A stretch of DNA of 11,081 bases from the NCBI RefSeq assembly GCF_000160855.1, contig NZ_GG700752.1, positions 218,585 through 229,665 on the forward strand, read 5' to 3'. Positions within the stretch are counted from its first letter, which is position 1. Every line of letters starts with the position of its first letter. The notes beneath the pieces were generated by a model. That model was not told the origin of the DNA. It did not search any database and saw nothing but the letters and a program-made list of their open reading frames with translations. Source of the stretch: Lactobacillus helveticus DSM 20075 = CGMCC 1.1877. GTDB taxonomy: Bacteria; Bacillota; Bacilli; Lactobacillales; Lactobacillaceae. The translations under genes were made by a program, and so were the position numbers. Positions 1-5,391 of this stretch are shown here, one piece after another.

Positions 1-597
1 AAGCAGCACGAGCACTTCTTAGACGTCTTCCACTTGAACAAAAAGATTAAAGATCGCCTAAGCTTCATGCCGGCTATGCAAAGCAAATTGATCAGTGCAG
101 TTGAGTTCAAGTATGATCGCCACTTGACTGATGTGATTTTAGACACGATTGAAAGCAATCTGGTTGATGAGCTGAATACGTCAGAAAATCATGAAAACCT
201 AAAGCGGCTGCGCAGCTATCTTCATCGTCGCTGGGTGGATATTAAGCCGTTTAAGATGCGTCATTTGTCAGTAATTAAGGCAATTGGCTGCTGTGAGAGC
301 AATACTTATCGCATCAAAGGGCAAGGAAAATACTGGTCAGAAGATGGTGCCGAAGGAATTCTGCGTGTACTAACTTGTATCAAAAACAATGAGCTGGAAT
401 ACTGGCTTAGCAGTGAGTTTGCAGGTGGGCAGCTCGATATTGGTGATCAGGAAGAATTGAAAGGTGCAGTTCGTGCCAACCTAAGAAAGACGCATGAAGC
501 TCATCTAGGTATTCATCATGGAGCAATCGAAAGCTTAACAGCAGGTCATAGCTATTTGGATGATTTCGGCAGAAAATTAAGTCAAATAAATATTTAA
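1..597 (+). CDS. ISLre2-family (UPF0236) transposase, 3' part, cut by window start
   Basis: The frame is open from base 1 to the stop at 595-597, giving 198 codons. There is no need to start at the TTG at position 34, because upstream codons (KQHEHFLDVFHLN) read straight into the same frame, so the gene begins outside the window. The stretch HLNKKIKDRL, the segment GKYWSEDGAEGILRVL and the Arg-rich middle (LRSYLHRRW) match the C-terminal half of ISLre2/UPF0236 transposases as I know them. Full proteins of this family are usually more than 400 residues, so about half is seen here. It would catalyse movement of its own element. The frame looks undamaged within the window. Family assignment is from recognition of motifs and not from a search. 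Confidence 0.85.
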   Translation, partial: KQHEHFLDVFHLNKKIKDRLSFMPAMQSKLISAVEFKYDRHLTDVILDTIESNLVDELNTSENHENLKRLRSYLHRRWVDIKPFKMRHLSVIKAIGCCESNTYRIKGQGKYWSEDGAEGILRVLTCIKNNELEYWLSSEFAGGQLDIGDQEELKGAVRANLRKTHEAHLGIHHGAIESLTAGHSYLDDFGRKLSQINI

Positions 598-653
598 GAA
601 ATTAAGGTCAGACTAATGGTTAATAGCCTACCGCAAAAATATTGACACTTACG
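598..653 (+). mobile_element. Probable right end of the ISLre2 element
   Basis: After the transposase stop there are about 55 bases before unrelated sequence begins. The reverse complement of about 629-653 starts CGTAAGTGTCAATA, which fits my memory of ISLre2 terminal repeats. The left end is outside the window, so the inverted repeat cannot be confirmed here. A TTGACA (642-647) lies in this end, but no -10 box is correctly spaced from it, so an outward hybrid promoter is not evident. Confidence 0.5.
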
Positions 654-667
654 ACTTCGTAGCCCTC

Positions 668-696
668 TTGTAAACAAACGCGCGCTATGCTATAAT
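668..696 (+). promoter_or_regulatory. Sigma-A-type promoter for the cobalamin-riboswitch operon
   Basis: A -35 box TTGTAA (668-673) is followed by exactly 17 bases and a perfect -10 TATAAT (691-696). Transcription would start near 703, a few bases before the riboswitch P1 stem. The ISLre2 end lies only about 15 bases upstream, so the element stopped just short of disrupting this promoter. Confidence 0.8.
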
Positions 697-710
697 GATT
701 AATGCTAAAA

Positions 711-852
711 AGTATAATGAACCGGAAAAAGGTGAAAAGCCTTTACAGCCCCTTCGCTACTGTAAGATTGACTGAAATGTCGCAACTCACTGGCTAAAGC
801 CGGGAAGAAGACATTTGGGGATGAGATCAAGTCAGGAGACGCTTATTATACT
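711..852 (+). ncRNA. Cobalamin (B12) riboswitch aptamer
   Basis: The conserved landmarks occur in order. They are GGTGAAAAGCC (731-741), the CCCCTTCGCTACTGTAA segment (749-765), CTCACTGG...CCGGGAAG (786-807) and a B12 box AGTCAGGAGAC (830-840). The P1 closing stem is AGTATAAT (711-718) paired with ATTATACT (845-852), eight perfect pairs. The aptamer starts just after the predicted transcription start and precedes the first DUF4430 gene. Known members of the class bind cobalamins and reduce expression of downstream B12 uptake or synthesis genes when ligand is plentiful. The class is certain from the motifs. Which cobalamin is bound (adenosyl, methyl or hydroxo) cannot be decided here. Confidence 0.95.
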
Positions 853-985
853 AATTGCAAAGTTTCTTAGGGTCGACTTTGTCAATTAATAATAAACTTT
901 CCGGGATTAGTCTGCCCAAAAATGCCGGACGTTAGTTATTAATGATAGAAGATGGCTCTAGCTCTAGGCTAGGCTTTTTTTGTGT
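853..985 (+). promoter_or_regulatory. Riboswitch expression platform with putative terminator
   Basis: The leader after the aptamer holds competing pairings. AAAGTTT near 860 can pair with AAACTTT near 895, TCCGG near 900 with CCGGA near 925, and an AT-rich segment near 885 with one near 935. It ends in CTAGC (958-962)/GCTAG (968-972) followed by seven T residues (975-981). That final stem is short, with only five strong pairs plus wobbles, so a regulated terminator is likely but not clear-cut. About 80 bases then separate the T-run from the start codon. Confidence 0.55.
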
Positions 986-1021
986 TGCAGAAAAGTCTAA
1001 CCAGTCCAGTATTAATAGCGG

Positions 1022-1035
1022 TTAACGACCGTTAA
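1022..1035 (+). repeat. Short inverted repeat just before the Shine-Dalgarno site
   Basis: TTAACG and CGTTAA flank a two-base centre, ten bases upstream of the GAGGAG site (1045-1050). It could be a protein operator or a weak hairpin. No function can be assigned from the sequence. Confidence 0.4.
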
Positions 1036-1059
1036 ATTTGTTTTGAGGAGTGTTCAGTA

Positions 1060-2442
1060 TTGAAAAGAAAAAAATTTCTATATTGGTTTTCAATTGTATT
1101 AGGGATTTTTCTGATATTTTCCAGTGGTGGTAATTCATCCAGGGCTGATGCAGCATCCAGGGCTGATGCAGCATCCAGGGCTGATGTAGCATCAGATGCC
1201 GTCGATTCGGCAATTTCCGCTGGGTTAGCGGAGATCGCGCAAAAAGGGCCCAAAAACGTAACGGTTGTCAACAATCCGGCCAGCTCTTCCAGTGCATCGA
1301 GTTCATCAGCAGTAACATCCACTTCTTCATCTAGTAGTGTGCCAATAAGTACGCCGACTGTTTCCGGGAAGCCTGTTAAAAAAGCAAGTCATCGTTCCAT
1401 CGTATATGCACTGACAACTGTCAAACTATATAGAAGTTCGAACTTTACTAAATCGAATCTGACGAATACCTACAAGAAACGTGCCCGGATTAACCGCCCA
1501 ATGTTCCTGGTTATCAGCCAGCAAACGAACAAACAGGGCCATGCGATCTATCGAGTAAAGGACATGAATTCGGGCAAAACCGGTTATACGCTTTCTGGTT
1601 CAAAGTATTTTGCCCACGCCTACTATTCCGCAAAGGTGACCCGCATTAAAGTCATCAATCCTAAGGGAATCAACGAGTATGGTAAGGTTAACTTAACGAG
1701 CAAGAAGCGCCACGTTAAAAAGAATGCGTCATTAAGCGTCAGAAAAGTTGTTAACTATGGGCTTTCCAACCGGATGCAACTTACAAATGGCCGCTACATC
1801 ACTGCTAACAAGAAGTTCATCTTGGCTACTAAGATCAAGAAGAGCTCCCAAAATACTCGTCCAAGCACACCTACGGCCACAACCACAGGGACGTCAACGA
1901 GTACCCCACCGACTAACTCAGGGTCAACAGCGACTACGGCAACGACGGGGACAACCACAACCACAGGGACGTCAACGAGTACCCCACCGACTAACTCAGG
2001 GTCAACAGCGACTACGGCAACGACGGGGACAACCACAACTACTAATAATTCACCTAGTGCCACGCCAACTTTGCCAGTGGCACTCACAAATCCAGTGGCA
2101 CTCACAAATCCTGTTACGCCATCAAACGATGCTAAAACCATCACAACCACTATTAGTATTCATGCCGATGGGGCGATCATCGCAAGTGGCAATATCAAGG
2201 TTAGCAGTGGGGCCAGCGCATTTGATGCCTTGCAGGCATTTGCCCAGCAACAAGGATTGGCTTTAACTTATAAAGGATCGGGGGCTACTACATACGTTAC
2301 CGGAATTAATGGTTACAATGCTGGGCCAGCCGGGACAATGACTGGATGGCTTTATTCAGTTAATGGCACCTTACCTGGTTCATCGATGGGTGCTTATACT
2401 TTGAAAGATGGCGATTCAATTTCGATGACCTACATTAAGTAA
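1060..2442 (+). CDS. Wall-associated surface protein with C-terminal transcobalamin-like DUF4430 domain
   Basis: 460 residues. The TTG start is chosen because GAGGAG (1045-1050) lies nine bases upstream and the protein then opens with a signal peptide (MKRKKFLYWFSIVLGIFLIF). Three SRADAA repeats and a Ser-rich linker follow (about 75-100). A DUF5776/SLAP-like domain spans about 115-257 (VYALTT, TYKKRARI, VKVINPKG-like and NGRYITANKK segments). A long Thr/Ser/Pro linker covers about 265-360, and the DUF4430 domain is about 365-460 (GINGYNAGPAG, GWLYSVNG, LKDGDSISMTYIK). No LPXTG motif is seen, so attachment probably depends on the DUF5776-like domain. DUF4430 resembles the C-terminal domain of intrinsic factor and transcobalamin. 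With the B12 riboswitch directly upstream, I infer surface cobalamin binding. The riboswitch link is strong, but the ligand role is inference. Confidence 0.85.
   Translation: MKRKKFLYWFSIVLGIFLIFSSGGNSSRADAASRADAASRADVASDAVDSAISAGLAEIAQKGPKNVTVVNNPASSSSASSSSAVTSTSSSSSVPISTPTVSGKPVKKASHRSIVYALTTVKLYRSSNFTKSNLTNTYKKRARINRPMFLVISQQTNKQGHAIYRVKDMNSGKTGYTLSGSKYFAHAYYSAKVTRIKVINPKGINEYGKVNLTSKKRHVKKNASLSVRKVVNYGLSNRMQLTNGRYITANKKFILATKIKKSSQNTRPSTPTATTTGTSTSTPPTNSGSTATTATTGTTTTTGTSTSTPPTNSGSTATTATTGTTTTTNNSPSATPTLPVALTNPVALTNPVTPSNDAKTITTTISIHADGAIIASGNIKVSSGASAFDALQAFAQQQGLALTYKGSGATTYVTGINGYNAGPAGTMTGWLYSVNGTLPGSSMGAYTLKDGDSISMTYIK
1136..1189 (+). repeat. Three 18-bp tandem repeats in the surface-protein gene
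   Basis: The unit CATCCAGGGCTGATGCAG occurs three times in a row, with one change in the last copy (GATGTAG). It encodes SRADAA-type hexapeptides immediately after the signal sequence. Copy number could vary by slippage without breaking the frame. Confidence 0.95.
1878..2033 (+). repeat. Two identical 78-bp tandem repeats encoding a Thr-rich linker
   Basis: Two copies with period 78 bases and no differences that I can see encode a 26-residue unit beginning GTSTSTPPTNSGS. Perfect identity indicates recent duplication. The unit lengthens the stalk between the wall-binding and DUF4430 domains in frame. Confidence 0.95.
2074..2109 (+). repeat. Two identical 18-bp tandem repeats
   Basis: CCAGTGGCACTCACAAAT occurs twice in tandem and encodes PVALTN-PVALTN in the linker just before the DUF4430 domain. 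It is the third independent in-frame repeat in this gene. Confidence 0.95.
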
Positions 2443-2466
2443 TTATTCATCTAATAATCAAATATC

Positions 2467-2503
2467 AAAGTGGTTGGGGGAAAATGATGCCCCAGCCACT
2501 TTT
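2467..2503 (+). terminator. Strong hairpin between the first and second exported-protein genes
   Basis: AAAGTGGTTGGGG pairs with CCCCAGCCACTTT (13 pairs with one wobble), followed by a short TTTT run. It lies 24 bases after the stop of the first gene and 27 before the next start. The weak T-run suggests partial termination or mRNA protection, so the second gene may be expressed at a lower level from the same promoter. No separate promoter is evident. Confidence 0.7.
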
Positions 2504-2529
2504 ATGCATTATCTAGGGAGATCACACCT

Positions 2530-3576
2530 ATGAATAAATATATAAAATCAGTCTTGACTTCTGCAACTTTGGTTATCGCCGCTTTGACGCTCTCAACAAC
2601 TACCAACGCTGCATCAATTAGGAAGGCTAGTACCGGCACCATTCACAGCAGAATTGCCCGTACTTATTCCTATGCCAAAAAGATGATTAAAGAAAATAAG
2701 ACCGGACTTTCCGGTCAAAGTAGTTCTATTTTTAGTAAGAAACTCAATCCTGATACTGGTGCGGCTTCGGGGTACTCTGACTTTCTGTTAGGGCTCAAGG
2801 GAAACGGTTATAAATTTAATACCAAGGAAAAAACGTTGCTGCGAAAAAACTTGGTAATCAAAAAGACAACCCCTGCTGCAACAATGGCCAATGCCGTGAT
2901 GGCCGTTCAGGCGATGGGGCTCAACGCTAGAGATTATAAGCCATATGGCCACAAAAAGGGAATCAATCTGGTAACCAAGTTGTACCGGACAAGTGTTTCC
3001 AAACAAACGACAAGTGCCCAGGCACAAGTGCTGATTGCCATTTCGATGAGCTCAAAGTTCAAGCGGCCAAAGGGAGCGAAGTTTAGCAAAGCAAGCTTGA
3101 GTGCTCGGCTAGTGAAAGCTCAATTAAATAATCACGGTTGGACGTATAATAACCAACAAGGAGTTAGGGATGCCGACACGACCAGCATGGTTCTAACCGC
3201 TCTGGCTCTAGGAAAGGTTAATACAACTAACGTCAAGGACAGCTTGCTGAAGGGGCAAAAATTTCTTACTGGTATTGTGCAGCCCAGTGGTGCATTTGGC
3301 TACACGTTTAATGGCAAAACAACGCCAAATGCCAATTCAACCGCTGAAGCAATTATTGCCCTATCAAATAATTTTGGCATGAAGAAATATGTGAATAACA
3401 CGACGATGAAAACAAGTCAAACTAGGACGCCGCTTTATGCAATGCTGACCTATGTCAATAAATCCGGTTCAATTAAAAACGCAGCTACTCAGCTCTATGG
3501 TGTCGGTCAGGTAAATTTAGCGGTTGCCGCTTATAAAGCTGCTTTAAAGAATCGTTCAGTTTACACAATTAATTAA
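2530..3576 (+). CDS. Secreted alpha/alpha-toroid repeat protein, transcobalamin alpha-domain-like
   Basis: 348 residues. The ATG is preceded by AGGGAG at 2515-2520. A signal peptide (about 1-28, ending TTTNAA) indicates export, and no anchor or LPXTG is seen. The mature part has repeated helical segments with small-residue motifs: TGAASGYSDFLLGL (about 76), AATMANAVMAVQAMG (about 116), SAQAQVLIAISM (about 160), DADTTSMVLTALALG (about 214) and ANSTAEAIIALSN (about 268). HGWTYN and SGAFGYTFNG-type turns lie between them. This is the pattern of the prenyltransferase/squalene-cyclase toroid superfamily, to which the alpha domain of intrinsic factor and transcobalamin belongs. The DxDTTSMVLTAL segment is especially typical. 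Its place between two DUF4430 genes suggests that it supplies the missing half of a split cobalamin-binding protein. Fold assignment is good. Cobalamin binding is inferred. Confidence 0.75.
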   Translation: MNKYIKSVLTSATLVIAALTLSTTTNAASIRKASTGTIHSRIARTYSYAKKMIKENKTGLSGQSSSIFSKKLNPDTGAASGYSDFLLGLKGNGYKFNTKEKTLLRKNLVIKKTTPAATMANAVMAVQAMGLNARDYKPYGHKKGINLVTKLYRTSVSKQTTSAQAQVLIAISMSSKFKRPKGAKFSKASLSARLVKAQLNNHGWTYNNQQGVRDADTTSMVLTALALGKVNTTNVKDSLLKGQKFLTGIVQPSGAFGYTFNGKTTPNANSTAEAIIALSNNFGMKKYVNNTTMKTSQTRTPLYAMLTYVNKSGSIKNAATQLYGVGQVNLAVAAYKAALKNRSVYTIN

Positions 3577-3592
3577 TCGCCAAATTTTGAGT

Positions 3593-3600
3593 GAGAGGTG
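3593..3600 (+). promoter_or_regulatory. Displaced Shine-Dalgarno sequence, probably that of the next gene
   Basis: GAGAGGTG lies 16 bases after the stop of the toroid gene, followed by ACAAAACAAT and then the IS200/IS605 element. If the element is removed (3610 joined to 4005), this site lies ten bases before the ATG of the membrane-anchored DUF4430 gene. In the present arrangement it serves only a five-codon ORF starting at 3609. Confidence 0.65.
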
Positions 3601-3610
3601 ACAAAACAAT

Positions 3611-3755
3611 GTCAATTACTCGGTAATAAATTACCGAGCTTGTAACTCACACCCCTAACCGGGTCGTAGTGCAAATGTCTGACAACTCCTACCAAAGTGG
3701 TTACATCATCGGGTGATTGACAGCACCCGTTTAACTACTAGAGTTTATCCAGTAG
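3611..3755 (-). ncRNA. Candidate omega-RNA (reRNA) scaffold of the tnpB remnant
   Basis: TnpB guide RNAs are known to cover the tnpB 3' end and the right end of the element, with the guide taken from the flank. The segment here can form several hairpins: CTACT/AGTAG (3735-3755), a perfect CGGGTG/CACCCG (3710-3729) and the nine-pair right-end hairpin (3619-3638). CGGGT at 3660-3664 could also pair with ACCCG at 3725-3729 as a pseudoknot. The guide would be the complement of bases just below 3611. No promoter for it was identified. Confidence 0.5.
3619..3638. repeat. Right-end hairpin of the IS200/IS605 element
   Basis: CTCGGTAAT and ATTACCGAG are perfectly complementary around two central bases, eight bases from the inferred right end. 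Such a hairpin is the recognition structure for the TnpA Y1 transposase. Confidence 0.85.
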
Positions 3756-3926
3756 CTATTCTTGATTAAATTGCAATTGATTAAAGGCGGTTTCTTTATT
3801 CGTTACCCAGTTAGTGCCAAGGAGTTGAATATTCATGGCGCCAATCCGGTCATCGTTGCTGGTATAGCCGCAATGTCCGCAGTGATACTCATGCATTAGT
3901 GAAATATTAGTCATCACAAATCTATT
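3756..3926 (-). pseudogene. tnpB: tnpB (IS200/IS605 orfB) 3' remnant
   Basis: On the minus strand an open frame of 56 codons follows a stop at 3927-3929 and ends with TAG (3756-3758). It reads through HCGHCGYTSNDDRIGAMNIQ. This is the second CxxC of the TnpB zinc ribbon followed by the RuvC-III-like NDDR..AMNI segment that ends TnpB proteins. A full TnpB is about 370-430 residues, so around 85 percent is missing, including the first two RuvC motifs. There is no nuclease activity to expect. GTG (3915-3917) or ATG (3912-3914) could start a short peptide, but nothing suggests it is made. Confidence 0.85.
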
Positions 3927-3963
3927 TTAGAAAAGAGGTGCGTTGCTCAAGACGCCGATTCCT

Positions 3964-3983
3964 CTCGGCATTAAAATACCGAG
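3964..3983. repeat. Left-end hairpin of the IS200/IS605 element
   Basis: CTCGG.ATT and AAT.CCGAG pair around two bases, with one non-Watson-Crick position inside the stem. It resembles the right-end hairpin at 3619-3638 and lies about 20 bases from the inferred left end, a spacing typical of the superfamily. Confidence 0.8.
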
Positions 3984-4004
3984 TTTCCTCGTCTAGCAAC
4001 TCTT

Positions 4005-4754
4005 ATGAAAAAAGCAATTGGCCTCATTCTTGCGTTCATTCTCACAATTGGAATCGCTTTTGGTGCCCAACAGGTGATTTCATCGAGAGACGCAGCCCCT
4101 AAGCCGACACCTTCTAAACAAGTGACTTCTTCAAGTTCAAGTTCGACCAGCTCAAGTCATCTTAAACAGCCAAGTCACCAGCAAAAAGCAAAGGGTGCAA
4201 GCAAAGCAAAACCAAAAGCAGATAGGCGGGCTCAAAAAACAGACAACAAGCCCCAAACTGCTAGTTCTCAATCAAGCACAAGTCCTAATCGGACAACTGG
4301 ATACAGTGCAAAGGCAAGTCCTAACAAGGTCGCTAAAACTAAGCGGTCAAATGCCCCTAAATCTGATAAGCTGGGTAAGATTAACCACAAAGCAGAAACC
4401 AAGGTGTTTCAGGATACGCATCATGCGGCTAAAAAGTCGTCTAATGCTAAGAATACAATTCAAATCCATTTAACGGTTGATGGATACAAAAAAGTTTTCT
4501 ATTCGAAGCGGATGCGCGTTAAAAAGGGCGCCAACGCGTTTTCGATTTTAAAGCAAACGAACCTGAAGATTAGTTATATTCCGGGTCCCTCCGTTTACGT
4601 GAACGGCATTAACAACCTCAAGGAAAATGACGTTAAGGCCGGTTCTGGTTGGATGTTCAGTGTTAACAAGAAATTTATTGACCATGCTGCAAACTTAACG
4701 AAGCTTAAGAGTGGGGACAACGTTCGTTGGTACTTTACAACGGAGGGGTATTAA
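4005..4754 (+). CDS. Membrane-anchored protein with C-terminal transcobalamin-like DUF4430 domain
   Basis: 249 residues. The start is fixed by the signal/anchor sequence MKKAIGLILAFILTIGIAFG, with no other hydrophobic start upstream. A Ser/Lys/Thr-rich low-complexity stalk covers about 30-145. The DUF4430 domain is about 150-249 (IQIHLTVDG, VKKGANAFSILKQ, VYVNGINNL, GSGWMFSVNKKF, LKSGDNVRWYFTTEGY). It shares the VNGI...GW.(Y/F)SVN...GD layout with the first gene of the cluster. No SPase I site is obvious, so it may stay as an N-terminal anchor. The stalk would hold the binding domain in or beyond the wall. There is no Shine-Dalgarno sequence upstream, because an IS200/IS605 element ends at the base before the ATG, so translation may be poor. 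A cobalamin role is inferred from domain and operon. Confidence 0.85.
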   Translation: MKKAIGLILAFILTIGIAFGAQQVISSRDAAPKPTPSKQVTSSSSSSTSSSHLKQPSHQQKAKGASKAKPKADRRAQKTDNKPQTASSQSSTSPNRTTGYSAKASPNKVAKTKRSNAPKSDKLGKINHKAETKVFQDTHHAAKKSSNAKNTIQIHLTVDGYKKVFYSKRMRVKKGANAFSILKQTNLKISYIPGPSVYVNGINNLKENDVKAGSGWMFSVNKKFIDHAANLTKLKSGDNVRWYFTTEGY

Positions 4755-4785
4755 CTGATTAGATCCCGCTAATATTGATTCAAAC

Positions 4786-4838
4786 AAAGCGACTGCTGCC
4801 AAAGGGAGGGATATATTCCTTTGGCGGTGGCCGCTTTT
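4786..4838 (+). terminator. Rho-independent terminator after the cobalamin-type cluster
   Basis: A long hairpin has an AAAGCG/CGCTTT base and an inner GCCAAAGG/CCTTTGGC stem. It ends in TTTT and lies 31 bases after the stop of the second DUF4430 gene. It probably closes the riboswitch operon. Confidence 0.8.
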
Positions 4839-4864
4839 AATGATTATTCTCTTTTAGAGCTTTC

Positions 4865-4902
4865 TCCAAAAAATGCCGAAAAATTTTGGACAATTCTCCA
4901 AA
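4865..4902. repeat. Alternating TCCAAA/TTTGGA inverted repeats upstream of the BspA-like gene
   Basis: TCCAAAA (4865-4871), TTTTGGA (4884-4890) and TCCAAA (4897-4902) form two overlapping inverted repeats in the leader of the following gene. A second pairing, ATCACTC/GAGTGGT, lies at about 4944-4977. These could be an operator or mRNA structure. I could not place a convincing promoter here. Confidence 0.45.
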
Positions 4903-5010
4903 CATAAATGGCGAAAAAGAGGTTATATTCCCTTTATAAGGGATCACTCGATAATCCGGGGGAATTTTTGAGTGGTAACCAAGCTATTTTTCTAGAGGGA
5001 GTTGTTTTTT

Positions 5011-5334
5011 ATGAATAAATTGAATCAATTACTAATAATTGCAGCGGCTTCGGTGGGGGCTTCATTTTTATTATTGACAGGGGTTCTAATGCCAGCTTTT
5101 GCTGCCACCAGCCCCACTTCCACGACCCAAACATCACCGATCACAACTATTGCCACTCAAGACCAAGCAGAGGACAATAACAGCGGCACCCTTGACGGAG
5201 GTGTCACTTGGCAAATTGCGAACGATACCTTGACGATTAGTGGTGGAACCATTGGGTCTAAAATTTTTGGTGTTGGAAAGTATTTCCATTCCAAAAGTAC
5301 TAGGCCCTTTTTGATAACAAAAAAAGGCATCTAA
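5011..5334 (+). pseudogene. BspA-like surface protein gene, truncated by ISL3 insertion
   Basis: 107 codons from ATG 5011, chosen because AGAGGGAG (4994-5001) lies nine bases upstream and a signal peptide follows (about 1-32, ending MPAFAA). After a Thr/Ser/Pro linker comes GTLDGGVTWQIANDTLTISGGTIG. This segment is typical of the start of BspA-family leucine-rich-repeat surface proteins in lactobacilli, normally several hundred residues long with wall-binding repeats. The homologous part stops at about residue 97. The last ten codons (RPFLITKKGI) come from the insertion sequence that starts near 5303. No continuation of the gene is recognisable beyond the element. A secreted stump might be made, but no adhesin function remains. 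Confidence 0.75.
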
Positions 5335-5391
5335 GCCTCCCTAGTGCTATGCTTTAAGCGACGAAACTCAAGATAAGCGGGGTAGGAATAG

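Larger units (their letters stand above)
3611..4004 (-). mobile_element. Internally deleted IS200/IS605-type element, about 394 bp
   Basis: Reading on the minus strand, the element starts directly after TTCAT (complement of 4005-4009). It has a left-end hairpin (3964-3983) about 20 bases in, a 3' tnpB fragment and a right-end hairpin (3619-3638), and it ends near TTGAC (complement of 3611-3615). The two hairpins share the CTCGG...CCGAG core. Subterminal imperfect hairpins, absence of target duplication and insertion 3' of a short T-rich motif are known traits of this superfamily. There is no tnpA and most of tnpB is gone, so it could move only if helped in trans. The right boundary is uncertain by a few bases because CAT occurs at both junctions. 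Confidence 0.75.

Noticed and set aside
642..647. TTGACA in the ISLre2 end as an outward -35 box forming a hybrid promoter
   Set aside because: No -10 box lies 16-18 bases downstream. The TATAAT at 691 pairs with TTGTAA at 668 instead.
1022..1322. Two overlapping minus-strand ORFs with repeated LHQPWM and ASALDA units
   Set aside because: They are shadows of the 18-bp repeats and the Ser-rich coding sequence of the plus-strand surface gene, and have no ribosome site.
1136..2109. Repeats considered as a CRISPR array
   Set aside because: The repeats are directly adjacent with no spacers, and all are multiples of three within a coding frame.
1748..2266. Plus-strand ORF rich in QPQGRQRVPHR repeats, and a minus-strand Val-rich ORF at 1794-2150
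   Set aside because: Both arise from the Thr-rich tandem repeats read in other frames. The in-frame DUF4430 protein explains the region.
3609..3626. Five-codon ORF ATG-TCA-ATT-ACT-CGG-TAA after a good Shine-Dalgarno site as a real leader peptide
   Set aside because: It is most simply explained by the element end falling next to the displaced ribosome site. The codons belong to the element's right end.
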